Positions 10,146 through 21,524 of a DNA stretch of 64,000 nt are shown here, piece after piece. The position numbers were made by a program, and so were the translations under genes. The DNA comes from Trema orientale (taxonomy: Eukaryota; Streptophyta; Magnoliopsida; Rosales; Cannabaceae), in contig JXTC01000034.1 of NCBI GenBank assembly GCA_002914845.1, positions 764,955-828,954 of the forward strand, in the 5' to 3' direction. Under the pieces are notes generated by a model that made no database searches, had not been told where the DNA came from, and saw only the letters and a program-made list of their open reading frames with translations. The stretch's first letter is position 1. The number at the start of each line of letters is the position of its first letter.

Positions 10146-13100
10146 TTACCCAAATAATTCTGGATACTTGATCCTCAGTTCATCCTCTCGCTCCCAAGTC
10201 ACTTCTTCTACTGCGAAATTCCTCCACAAAACTTTAACTAGTGGGATTTTCTTGTTTCTCAATTCTTTCTCTTTTCTATCAAGTATCTGTACTAGTTGTT
10301 CCTCATACGTCAAATTTCGATTCAGCTCTAGTGGCTCATAACTCAATAGATGGGAGGGGTCTGAAACATATTTTCTGAATAAAGAGATGTGGAAGACATT
10401 GTGTACGCTTGACAGTGATGGCGGTAAAGCAAGTCTGTATGCTACGTTTCCAACTCTTTCAAGGATCTCAAAAGGTCCAATAAATCTAGGACTCAACTTT
10501 CTTTTCTTTCCAAATCTCATCACTCCTTTCATTAGTGCTACTTTTAAAAATACCATGTCTCCTACATTGAATTCTATATCTCTTCGCATTGGATCAGCGT
10601 ACTTCTTCTGTTGACTCTGTGTAGCAAGCATTCTTTTTCTTATCTTTTCTATTGCCTCTGTGGTTTCTTTGACTAACTCTGGGCCAAGATACTTCTTTTC
10701 TCCCATTTCATCTCAATGGATTGGAGATCAACACTTTCTACCATATAGCATTTCATATGGAGCTATACAAATTGTTGCTTGATAATTGTTGTTATAGGCA
10801 AACTCAATCAATGGCAGGTATTTACTCCATGAACCTTGGAAATCTAGAACGCATGCCCTTAACATATCTTCCAAAGTCTGAATTGTCCTTTCTATTTGTC
10901 CGTCTGTTGAAGGGTGAAAAGCTGTACTGAACTTCAATCACTTCAATCTGGTTCCCATGGCCTTCTGCAAACTTTTTCAAAACTTTGAAGTGAACTGCGG
11001 ATCCCGATCTGAAATAATGGAAACTGGTACCCCATGCAATCTCACAATTTCTTGAATATACAGTTCTACAAACTGATCCATAGTGTAGATCATGCGTACG
11101 GGAAGGAAGTGTGCTGACTTTATGTATCTGTCTACTATAACCCATATGGCATCATGCTGTTTCGAGGTTCTAGGTAATCTAACCACAAAATCTATAGTTA
11201 TTTCTTCCCATTTCTATTCCGAAATCTGCAGTGGTTGTAATAGACCAGCGGGTCGTTGGTATTCGGCTTTGATCTGTTAACATGTGAGACACTTAGCTAC
11301 AAACTCTACGATGTCCTTTTTCATTCTAGTCCACCAATAATGCATTCTTAAATCATTATACATCTTTGTAGTTCCTGGGTGCAATGAATACGGTGTAGTG
11401 TGAGTCTCTATAAGGATTTCATTCTTGAGTCCTTCATCATTTGGGACATATAATCTATCTTTAAACTTCATAGTCCCATTAACGGAGATACTAAAATCAG
11501 TGGTCTTTCTATCTTCCACTTCATCTTTCTGCTTTAGCAAATACGGATCTGTAAGCTGATCCTGTTTAATTCTTTCTAGTAATGTTGACTGAAGTGTCAT
11601 AGTTGCCAATTTACCAATGATGATCTCAATTTGTGTTCTACACATATTCTTCTGAAGTGGATTTGATAACTTCCTTAGAACTGATAAACTACTCGGTGAT
11701 TTTCTACTCAATGCATCGGCCACAACATTTGCTTTCCCTGGATGATACAAAATCTCACAATCATAGTCTTTTACCAACTCTAACCATCGTCTTTATCTCA
11801 TGTTTAATTCCTTCTGTGTGAAAAAGTACTTGAGACTTTTATGGTCAGTGTATATTTCACAATGTTCCCTATATAGATAATATCTCCAAATCTTTAGAGC
11901 AAATACCACTGCTGCTAACTCTAGGTCATGAGTAGGATATTTCTGCTCGTAGTCTTTCAATTGTCTGGAGGCATAAGCTATTACCTTACCATTCTGTATT
12001 AGCACACACCCCAAACCTTTCTTTGACGCGTCGCTATAAATTACAAAGTTTCCTAATCCAGACAGAATAGTGAGTATTGGGGCTGAAATCAATCTTTGTT
12101 TCAACTCTTGAAAACTTTTCTCACAAGCCTCTGTCCACTCAAATTTCTGACTCTTTCTAGTGAGTTGTGTGAGAGGTGTCGCTATCCTAGAAAATCCTTC
12201 CACAAATCTCCTGTAGTAACCTGCCAATCCCAGAAAACTTCGTATCTCAGAAGCATTATTTGGTCTCAACCACTTACTAACCGCTTCTATCTTTGCTGGA
12301 TCCACTGAAATACCTCACTAGAAACTATATGATCCAAAAAGACAACTTTCTCAAGCCAGAATTTACACTTTTTAAACTTGGCATAAAGTTGCTTCTCCTT
12401 CAACTTCTGCAGTGTAAGTCTCAAGTGCTCCTCATGTTCATTTTTGGATTGTGAATAAACTAAGATGTCATCAATGAACACTATTACAAATTTATCCAGA
12501 TAATCCTTGAACACTCTATTCATCATATCCATAAAGGCTGCTGGGGCATTGGTCAATCCGAATGGCATTACAAAGAATTCATAATGACCATAACGAGTCC
12601 GAAAGGCTGTTTTTGGCACATCTTCTTATCTAATTTTCAACTGATGGTACCTCGATCTCAAGTCAATCTTGGAAAATATAGCTGAACCCTGTAATTGGTC
12701 AAACATATCATCAATCCTGGGAAGTGGGTACTTATTCTTAATTGTCACTTTATTTAATTCTCTGTAATCAATACACATCCGTATGGTACCATCTTTCTTC
12801 TTGACAAATAAAACTGGAGCGCCCCATGGTGAATAGCTAGGTCTAATGAACTTTTTGTCTAAGAGTTCCTGTAATTGTGTCTTTAATTCTTTCAACTCTG
12901 CAGGTGCCATTCTGTAGGGTGCCTTCGATATTGGTGTAGTACCAGGTATTAATTCAATAACAAACTCAATTTCTCTATCTAGTGGTAATCCTGGTAATTC
13001 TTCTGAAAATACTTCCAAGAAATCCCTAACTATCGGTATATCTTCGGGTCTCAATTGATGTTCCATAGAAGTATCTATTATATTGGCTAGATACCCTGAA

Positions 13101-14636
13101 CAACCATTGTCCAACAATTTCTTCGCCTTCAAAGCAGAGATGATAGGTACACTGGTTTTTGGTGGAGTACCGATGAAAACGAATTGATCCTCTTCAAAAG
13201 GTTGGAATATCACTCTTTTCTTTCCACAGTCAATAGTAGCATTATACTTGGAAAGCCAATCTATACATAGTATTGCCTCATATTCCTGCATTTTCAACAA
13301 CATAAGGTCACAAATAGCTCTCTACCATCTATCTATAATGGAACTCCTTTTAGCCACTGATCTGAATATAATATTTCCCCTGATGGTAACGCTGTACTAA
13401 ATACCTCTGGCAACTGATCAGAGAGTCTACCCAATCTCCTTACATATGTTTATGGATGCAAATGAATGTGTAGCACCAGAATCTATTAATGCATGTGTAG
13501 ACATATCAGCAATAAGAATCTCACCTGAAACAACCGAAGGATCTGCGTTTGCATCTGCCTGAGTGAGTGCAAACACCCTAGCATTGGTCTTCCTAGGTTC
13601 TTCTTTCTTCTGCTCATTCTTTCATAATGGGCACTCTCTTTTGAAATGACCTTCCTTACCACATTTATAACAAACTGTGGTATGAGCTCTGCACTCTCCT
13701 GGATGGTTCTTACCACATTTTTCACATCGTGGCCATTGATGTCTCCTTTGTTGGCCACTATTGAACCTCTTATTTTGTTCTGACCTACCTTGGAAAAATT
13801 GACCTCTTCGTTTATTGTCATTGAAACGACCTGCATTGGGCTGAAAATCTCTACGAGGAAAACTGGTAAAAGTTCTAGCTTTAAATATCTTCTTCTCTCG
13901 ATGTTCAGCTCGTAGAGCTTTCTTTACAGCCTGTCCATAAGAAATTGGCCCTGTAAGTCCCATGTCAGCATCTCTAGCAAGCTCTGGCTTAAGTCCCTCC
14001 ATAAAGCGAGTGACCCTAGTGATATCATTAGGAACCATGTGTGAAGCGAACCTTGCCAACTGATCGAATTTTCTCACATATTCAACCACTGAAAGGTTGC
14101 CCTATTGTAACTTGCTGAACTCATTCACCTTTGTGGCCAACATTGCAGTATTGTAATATTTCTCGTTGAAAACAAATTGAAATTATGTCCATGTCATATG
14201 GGTAGTGTCTCTAGTCTGTCTAATCACATCCCACCATATACGTGCATCTTTCTTTAATATGTAAACAACACAACAAACTTTCTCCCTTTTCATCAAGTTG
14301 CATAAAATCAAAAATTGTTTCCAGCGAACATTTCCATTCTTCTGCATCGAGTGTATCTGTACTACCCTCAAATACTGGCAGGTGTTGTTTCCTAAACCGT
14401 TCATACAGTGGTTCTAGAGGGTGTAATGCAGCTGGGGCCTGTGGTGGTGGTGGTAGTGGTGGTTGGGGAGGATGTGTGTTAGGTGGAATTTGTCTTTCCC
14501 TTTGCTGTTGTAACAACCTCTCAATCTGTTCTGCCTGCCTACAGACCATTTCACGGAGTTCCACCAACTCCTGTGTATGTCTCTCAGGGGTAGAGCCCTC
14601 AGTAGCTCTAGATATTTGACCTCGAGTGATAGTCAT
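10146..14636 (-). pseudogene. gag-pol of Ty3/gypsy element F (Tekay/Del-like), broken
   Basis: The order on the minus strand is gag, protease, RT, RNase H, integrase, chromodomain-like end. Gag starts at ATG 14636 with a proline-rich stretch and has a CCHC knuckle CYKCGKEGHFKREC near 13630. Protease shows DSGATHSF near 13480. RT has YRELNKVT and FIDDILVYS (FIDD in place of YVDD, usual in this group). RNase H has YSDAS and TDHKSLKYF. Integrase keeps the HHCC finger (about 11277-11410), and the C-terminus (10146-10706) ends in a chromodomain-like VKVLWRN block. Reading moves between frames near 14400 and 12300 and is cut by several stops (for example near 13300, 12620, 11790, 10950), so it is dead. 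Best read as a chromovirus of the Tekay/Del clade; the clade is from motif order, not a tree. Confidence 0.92.
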
Positions 14637-14791
14637 TTTTGTGCTCCTTGTCCTAGTAAATATTAGCCAATAATATACATAAAAAATGCAACAAATATAA
14701 ACTAAAGCATATAAATACTTACTTGTGAGCTGAGTGACTCCCTTCCTCGACATGTACATATGGACGGTCTACAGAAACGATTTAAACCTCC

Positions 14792-14803
14792 GCTCTGATA
14801 CCA
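14792..14803 (-). other. Primer binding site of element F (initiator tRNA-Met)
   Basis: The minus strand reads TGGTATCAGAGC, the full 12-base complement of the 3' end of plant initiator tRNA-Met. It lies 3 bases inside the LTR end at 14807. Confidence 0.92.
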
Positions 14804-14806
14804 ACT

Positions 14807-14827
14807 TGTCATGCCCTTCCTTTGTAG
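14807..14827 (-). mobile_element. Terminal 21 bp of the 5' LTR of element F
   Basis: The minus strand reads acaaaggaagggcatgaca next to the PBS and matches the end of the 3' LTR (acaaaggaagagcgcgaca). The remaining ~2.65 kb of this LTR is not here but at 21525-24180, inverted. This is the left breakpoint of the proposed inversion. Confidence 0.85.
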
Positions 14828-15166
14828 ACTATTGTATAAGGCTTGAGTATGCCTAAGGAGAAATCACTTGTTGTGTAAAAAGGTCGGTCAAGCCCATTCT
14901 TGATCCGATAATGGAAAGCTCGAAGGGGGTTGCAAAGAGACAGGGACGTAGACAAACTGTCATGTTTGTTAAACTTTACAAAAATAGTGTTTGCATTTCT
15001 CTATTCCTATCTTTAATTTATTTACCTTGAGCTTATGCATGCTATTTAGTTATTTTTACTTGGTATTGTTGTTACTTGCATAATTTACTTGTTTATCAAG
15101 AAAATTTGCAAAAGTTTTTCAATTCCAATTCATCACCCTTTTGGGTTAGTTTATCTTGGACTAACA
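14828..15166 (+). mobile_element. 3' part of the 5' LTR of copia element A
   Basis: This stretch ends ggactaaca directly before a tRNA primer site and the gag start, so it is the U5 side of an LTR. Its 5' part is missing and is found, inverted, at 24181-25182. The joined LTR would be about 1.34 kb. Confidence 0.75.
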
Positions 15167-15168
15167 AT

Positions 15169-15180
15169 TGATATAAGAGC
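15169..15180 (+). other. Degenerate primer binding site of element A
   Basis: tgatataagagc matches TGGTATCAGAGC (initiator tRNA-Met) at 10 of 12 positions. It begins two bases after the LTR end at 15166. Confidence 0.75.
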
Positions 15181-15217
15181 TTGGTGCTCAAATTTTTAAA
15201 ACTTAACCGTTTTTTAG

Positions 15218-18200
15218 ATGGCTAGCCCAAACAATTTTTCTTTTCAATATGGGAAGTTGTCACCATCTAAACCATCTTTTTTCAATGGAAGTGATTTTAA
15301 CTATTGAAGAAACCGGATGAACACTTATCTTAGGTCTATTGATTTTGATTTATGGCATATTGTCACTAAAGATTCTTTGAAAATAACAAAAATTGTTGAT
15401 GGAAGAGAAGTTGAAAAAGACATAGAGGAATATAATGAAAAAGACAAAATCACTTTCATGAAAAATGGTAGAGCTAGAAATATTCTTATGTGTGGTTTAG
15501 ATAAGAATATTTATAACAATATTGAAAAAGCTAGAGATGCACATGAACTATGGAATATGCTTGAAGTATCATATCAAGGAACTAGTTCTATGAATAAAAC
15601 TAGAATTAATATTTTTACTAGAAACTATGAGTTGTTCAAAATGGAAAAGGATGAATCTATTTCTCAAATATTTACTAGATTCACTACTATTATTAACTCT
15701 CTTAGTGCTCTAGGAAAAATATTTCCAAATGGTGAGTTAATGAGAAAATTTTTTAGAAGTCTTCCTCAAGCATATAGATGCAAGGTGGTGGCTATTCAAA
15801 AAGTAAAAGACCTTAGCAAATTTCCTCTTCAAGAACTTATGGGTTCTCTCATGACCCATGAAATCCTTATGAAGGAAACAAATTAAGATGAAATGGAGGA
15901 GAAAAAAAAAAGGAATTGCTCTTAAAGCCGCTATACAAGAAAGTAATGAGGAAGAAGAAGAATTTATAGAAAGTGAGCTAGATGACATTGCCTTACTTAC
16001 CAAAAGGTACAAGAAGTACTTAAACTTCAAAAAGAAGAATTTCAAGAAGAACACCAAAGGCAATGACTTTCGAGAGAAGAACGTGAAGGATGATTCTATC
16101 ACTTACTTTGAATGCAAGAAACCTAGACACATGAAGAACGAATGCCCTCTAAGGAGAAAGATGAGAAAGAAGGCAAGGAAGGCCACTTGGGATGATAGTG
16201 ATGAAGAAGAATCCAACGGAGAAGAACAAGAAGAGGTTGCCAACATGTGTTTCATGGCAATAGAAAATGAGATAAGCTCTCTTGAACCTAAAATTAAATT
16301 TCTTGATGATTGTGATACTAGTAGTGAAAATGATAGTGATTGTGATTTATCATATGAGAGTTTATTGAATTATTTCAATGATTTACACAAAAACTATGAA
16401 AAACTCATTTTTAAGAACAATGCTCTTAAAAAGAAAATTTTTAATTTGTGAAAAATAGTTGAAGAATTTACAAAAGAAAAGGAAGTAAAATTATCTTGTA
16501 GTAATTGTGATCTTTTGTCTAAAGAAAATACTTCCTTGAATGACGAGATTTTTTACTTGACTAATATTGTCCACAAATTTACAAATGGAAAGAAAAATTT
16601 TGACTTGATGCTTGGTGGACAAAAATATGCTTTTGACAAAGGAGATATTGGGTACCAATCCTCTATAAAATAAAAATACCTCAAAAATTATTTTCTGAAA
16701 GCTAGTACAAGTGACACAAAACACACTTGCACTTATTGCAATCAAGATGGACACACTAGTTTTTCATGTTTTATAAAAAAAATGCATATTTTGGTCGAAA
16801 ACTAGCTTGGATATCAAAAGAATCTAGAACTAACACTCAAGGACCCAAATTAGTATGGGTACACCAAAAATCAAAGTTTGATTCTTTCTTATAAGTACAA
16901 AGAAAGAAGTACTTTTGGTTCTTAGATAGTAGTTGCTCCAAACATATGACTGGGGACTACTTATTACTTTCATCATTCACAAAAAGAAATGGTGGACATG
17001 TTACTTTTGGAGACAATGCCAAAGGTAAAAGTTTGGGTATATGTAACATTGGTACTACTTGCTCTCTCATTATATAAAATGTTTTACTTGTTGATAATCT
17101 TAAACATAATTTGCTTAGTATAAGTCAACTTTGTGATAAAGGGTATCGAGTTATTTTTAAGCCTTCTATATGCTTAATTGAGGATACTTGTTCAAAAAAA
17201 ATTATTTTTGAAGGAGAAAGAAAAGATAATATTTATACTATTGATATTAAAAAATATTTTAGCCAAGATAAATATTTTCCAGTTTTAAAAGATGACTCTT
17301 AGCTCTGGCATAGAAGACTTGGACATGCTAGCATGAATAGTATTTCTAAACTTTCAAAGAAAAACCTTGTAAATATTTTACCTAGTTTACTTTTTGAAAA
17401 AGAGAAGGTTTGTGATGCATGTTAATTTGAAAAACAGGTAAAAAGTTCTTTTAAATCCAAAAACACCATTATTACTTCTAGACCTTTGCAACTACTTCAC
17501 ATGGATCTATTTGGACCGTCAAGAATAGTTAGTCTTGGTGGAAAACATTATGCTTTTATGATAGTTGATGATTTTTCAAGATTAACTTAGGTTCTATTTA
17601 TTGCTCATAAAAACGATGTTTTAAATGTTCTTACTATCTTTTGTAAAAAGGTACGAAATGAAAAATACTATACAATCACATCTATTAGAAGTGATCATGG
17701 TGGAGAATTTGAAAATGATGAAATAGAAGCTTTTTGCTACCAAAATGGTTTTGAGCATAATTTTTTAGCTCCTAGAACTCCAGAACAAAATGGAGTTGTA
17801 GAAAGAAAGAATAGAACCCTGTAATAAATGGCACGAAGTATGCTAAATGAAAATGGTTTGCCAAAATATTTTTGAGCCGAAGCGGTAAGTACCGCTTGTC
17901 ATATTGTGAATAAAGTTATGATAAGGCCAATTTTGAACAAGACACCTTATGAGCTTTGGAAAGATAGAAAACCCAACATTGGCTATTTTAAAGTATTTGG
18001 TTGCAAATGTTTTATTTTGAATACTAGACAATTTGGTAAAATTTGATTCAAAATCCGATGTTGGTATTTTTCTTGGATATTCTACTATTAGTAAGGCTTA
18101 TAGAGTTTTTAATAAAAGAACATTGGTTGTAGAAGAATCTATGCATGTTATTTTTTATGAGTCTAATGCTTTCCTTAAGGAGAGAAAATTAGATGAGGAT

Positions 18201-19950
18201 GATGTTGTAGTTTTGGAACCAAGCTTAAATGGGCTAAGTATCAATGATAAAACAAATGGAGAGAAGAACATCCAACTACAACAAGATCTTAAGGAAGAAA
18301 AGGAAAGCGATAATAGTAACACTCTCTCTCTTCCTCAAGATTTAAAATTCAATTATGCTCATCTTAAAGACCAAATTCTAGGTGAACCCTTATAAGGAGT
18401 CAAGACCAGAGTATCACTTAAAAATATTTGCATTAACATGACTTTTATCTCTCAAATTGAACCAAAAAATTTTAAAGAAGTCGAAAAAGATGAATTAGTT
18501 TGAAAAGAGTAATGTATAATTTGAAAAGAGTAATGTATGGGAATTAGTTTCAAGATCTAAGGATCAATCAGTTATTGGAACTAAATGAGTCTTTAAAAAT
18601 AAAGTAGATGAGCATGGGGTGATTGTGAGAAACAAAGCTAGATTAGTAGCCCAAGGTTTCAATCAAAAAGAAGATATCGATTATGAAGAAATCTTTGCAC
18701 CCGTAGCAAGATTAGAGTCCATAAGGATGGTCTTAGTATTTGCATGTCATAAGGATTTTATCCTATACCAAATGGATGTTAAGAGTGCATTTCTAAATGG
18801 ATACATTCTAGAAGAAGTATATGTAGCCCAACCTCCCAGTTTTCAAAATCGTAAGTATCCGGATCATATTTTCAAATTGAAAAAAGGCTCTTTATGGCTT
18901 AAAACAAGCTCTTAGAACTTGGTATGATAGATTAAGTAAATTTTTTATTTTAATTAGTTTTACTATAGGAAAAGCAGATACTACTCTTTTTATAAAAAGA
19001 AAAAAGGGAGAAATGATTATAGTCCAAATTTATGTTAATAATATTATATTTGGTGCTACTAATATTTCTCTTTGTGAAGAATTTTCTAAGTGTATGCACA
19101 ATGAGTTTGAAATGAGCATAATGGGAGAACTCAATTTTTTTTCTTGGACTTCAAATCAAACAAAGCAAAGAAGGCATTTTCATCAATCAATCCAAGTACA
19201 TCAAAGATATGTTGAAGAAGTTCGATATGGAGAATTCCAAGTCAATGAGAACACCTATGAGCTCTTCAATCAAGCTTGACAAAGATAGAAATAGTAAAGC
19301 AGTGGATATCACTAAATATCGAGGTATGATCGGATCACTTCTTTACTTAACAGCTAGTAGACCAGATATAATGTTTAGTGTTTGTCTATGTGCTAGATTT
19401 CAATCTAATCCTGAGAAATCATATCTTAGTATAGTAAAACGTATTCTGAATATTTGCATGGCACTATAAACTTAGGATTATGGTATCCGAAAGGCATACA
19501 CTTTAACATTACTAGTTTTTCAGATGTGGACTTTGCCGATTGTTAAACTGACAGCAAGAGCACTAGTGGCACTTGTCATTTTCTTGGTTACTCACTTGTG
19601 TCATGGTTTAGCAAGAAACAAAATTCTATTGCTCTTTCTACTACTGAAGCTGAATATATCTCTACTAGTAGTTGTTGTACTCAAATTCTTTGGATGAAAC
19701 AAACACTAATAAATTTTGAAATGAATTATAATAATGTGTCTATTAAATGTGATAATACTAGTGCTATCAAGTTGTCCAAAAATTCAATTTTGCATTCACT
19801 TGCTAAGTATATTGGTATTAGACATCATTTTTTTCGTGATTATATGCAAAAAAGTGACATTGTACTTGAGTTTGTATGCAAGAAAAAATAACTAGCTGAT
19901 ATTTTTACTAAACCTCTTAGCGAGGATCGTTTTTGCATGATTCGTAGATA
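15218..19950 (+). pseudogene. gag-pol of Sirevirus-like Ty1/copia element A, broken
   Basis: The order gag, protease, integrase, RT, RNase H is that of Ty1/copia. Gag starts at 15218 (MASPNNFSFQYGKL) with a TGA near 15304, then is open at 15317-15886. A frame change follows, and 15888-16451 carries a zinc knuckle FECKKPRHMKNEC whose first Cys is Tyr, plus an acidic stretch. Protease reads LDSSCSKHMTGD (normally DSG). The pre-integrase block LWHRRLGHASM is near 17300, followed by integrase. RT has ARLVAQGFNQKEDIDYEEIF and MDVKSAFLNG (18619-18915), then YVNNIIFG near 19030, where the family has YVDD. RNase H has ALSTTEAEYIS, and the end reads LADIFTKPLSEDRF near 19900. There are many stops and frame changes. 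The long 3' extension with another ORF suits the Sirevirus lineage (inference). Confidence 0.9.
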
Positions 19951-20461
19951 ACTTAGTATGATTCATCATAATGAGCTTCATTGATTTTTCCGTGTTTAAA
20001 AGTTGTTTTGATTTGCTTTGTACGTTCACTAAATTATTAACTTTTCAATATTTCCATCATTTTGAACTGTTTTTCACTGAAAAACTGTGAAATCAGGAGA
20101 ATCGGTAGACCGAAAATATTTTTAGTCTATCGAAAAAGTGCTCTGGAAAGCACTTTGCTGCTGTCATTTTCGGCGGACGGAAAAACTGATTCCAGTCTAT
20201 CGAAAACTCATAGACACGTGAGTATTTAAGGCTTTTTGACATTTTTCTTCTCACTTTTTCTCACTTTCTCCACCAAAAACTCTCTCTCTTATCCTAAAAC
20301 TATCTCTTCTCATTCCTACTCTTAATTCTCTCTATATTACTCAATTTTCTCCTAGCCAGAGTCAATTTCATTGCTTTTTCACTCTTTTCTTTGATTTTCA
20401 CACTCTTTTAGCATTAAAATCAGATTTTTCATCTTCTCAAATCCTAGAATTCGAAAATCTT
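19951..20461 (+). other. Spacer between pol and the 3' ORF of element A
   Basis: Non-coding. It contains pyrimidine-rich stretches (20240-20400), two short copies of a 'gaccgaaaat / tatcgaaaa' motif (20107-20210), and a CACGTG at about 20215-20220. Motifs of the same kind (ggtagatcgaaa) occur in the LTR part at 24590-24700, which supports both being parts of one element. No other structure seen. Confidence 0.5.
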
Positions 20462-21479
20462 TTGTGTTTGTGTTTCCTCTTGTCATCTTTTGGTCCAGTA
20501 GCTCCTAGAAGAGAAAACCCAAGGCGTAAAGGCAAGGAAATTCGAGTAGAGGATTTTGAACAATGCACCAAAGCGAGGTTTGATATTCCTCTTTTAAAAT
20601 CACCTACTCTTATGTCTAGATACAAAGAAATATTCTCTAAGAAAAGTATTAAAAGACCCACTTGTCATATAAATATTGTACTGAAAGACTTAGATGTAGA
20701 GAAACAATATTAATATGACTATTATTAGAAATAATATTAAATTGAANNNNNNNNNNNNNNNNNNNNNNNNNNNNNNNNTTGGGGTAGAACTTTTAATTTT
20801 AGAGACCTAGCCTATGTAAATTTCCCTGAGTATATGGAAAATATGGGGTGGACTGAATTATGCTACATTAGGGAGACAGGGTATCCTAGGTTGGTTAAGG
20901 GATTTTATGCTTGTGCAAATATCTCTAGGGACAACATGCTATAAGGGAATAGATTTTGAGGTCACTGAACAACTCCTAGTTGATATTCTGTATTTGCCTT
21001 TAAGTGGTTATAAGTTTTCCATATCCAATTCTTGGCCTATGATTGAGGACTTTGACCCTCAACAAGCTTTACTCCGAGTCTGTTCTCCTGATAGCTTTCA
21101 GCCTAAGCCTTGTGTCACTAATCTTACTCTAGAGGCTAGAATTCTATTCTAATTCATGTCTCAGAACATGATTCCTAGAGGTGGTCATAGGGATGCACCT
21201 ATCCTTTTTGATCTTGGTTTTGTTGATTCTATTCTCGTTAGGAGAAAGTTAAACTTGCCTTACTTTGTTATTCATGAGATGATTGATGCCATAGAGAATA
21301 GGAGATCCTCTTTTCCTTATGGCTTCCTGCTCACTCGCATCTTCCAACACTTCAACATTCTACCATTTGATGAGGCCGAGCGTAAACCATGGACCATTGA
21401 TGTTGAAATCAACAACAAGACCTTCAATCTCATGGGATTCAATTTCCTCAACAACGAATGGGTTGCCAAAACCAAGTAA
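20462..21479 (+). pseudogene. 3' ORF of element A with a plant transposon-protein domain, broken
   Basis: Readable in pieces: 20462-20713 (basic, PRRENPRRKGKEIRVEDFE), then after the N gap 20780-20938 (ENMGWTELCYIRETGYPRL), 20907-21152 and 21156-21479. The later pieces (VKGFYACANI, KLNLPYFVIHEMIDAIENR, SFPYGFLLTRIFQHFNI) resemble the domain that Pfam calls 'putative plant transposon protein' (Transposase_32, from memory). It occurs as an extra ORF in large plant retroelements; its function is not known to me. A frame change lies near 20935 and a stop near 21150. Element F is inserted right after it at 21525. Confidence 0.7.
20747..20778. other. Assembly gap (32 N)
   Basis: A run of 32 N within the 3' ORF of element A and inside the proposed inverted segment. 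The true gap length is unknown. Confidence 0.98.
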
Positions 21480-21524
21480 GGACATGATCAAGGTATGGGC
21501 ACTCAACAAGAAGCTGGCGATAGT

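Noticed and set aside
14242..14619. Plus-strand ORF of 125 codons rich in Gly and Cys
   Set aside because: It is the antisense shadow of the proline-rich start of the gag of element F, with no motif of its own.
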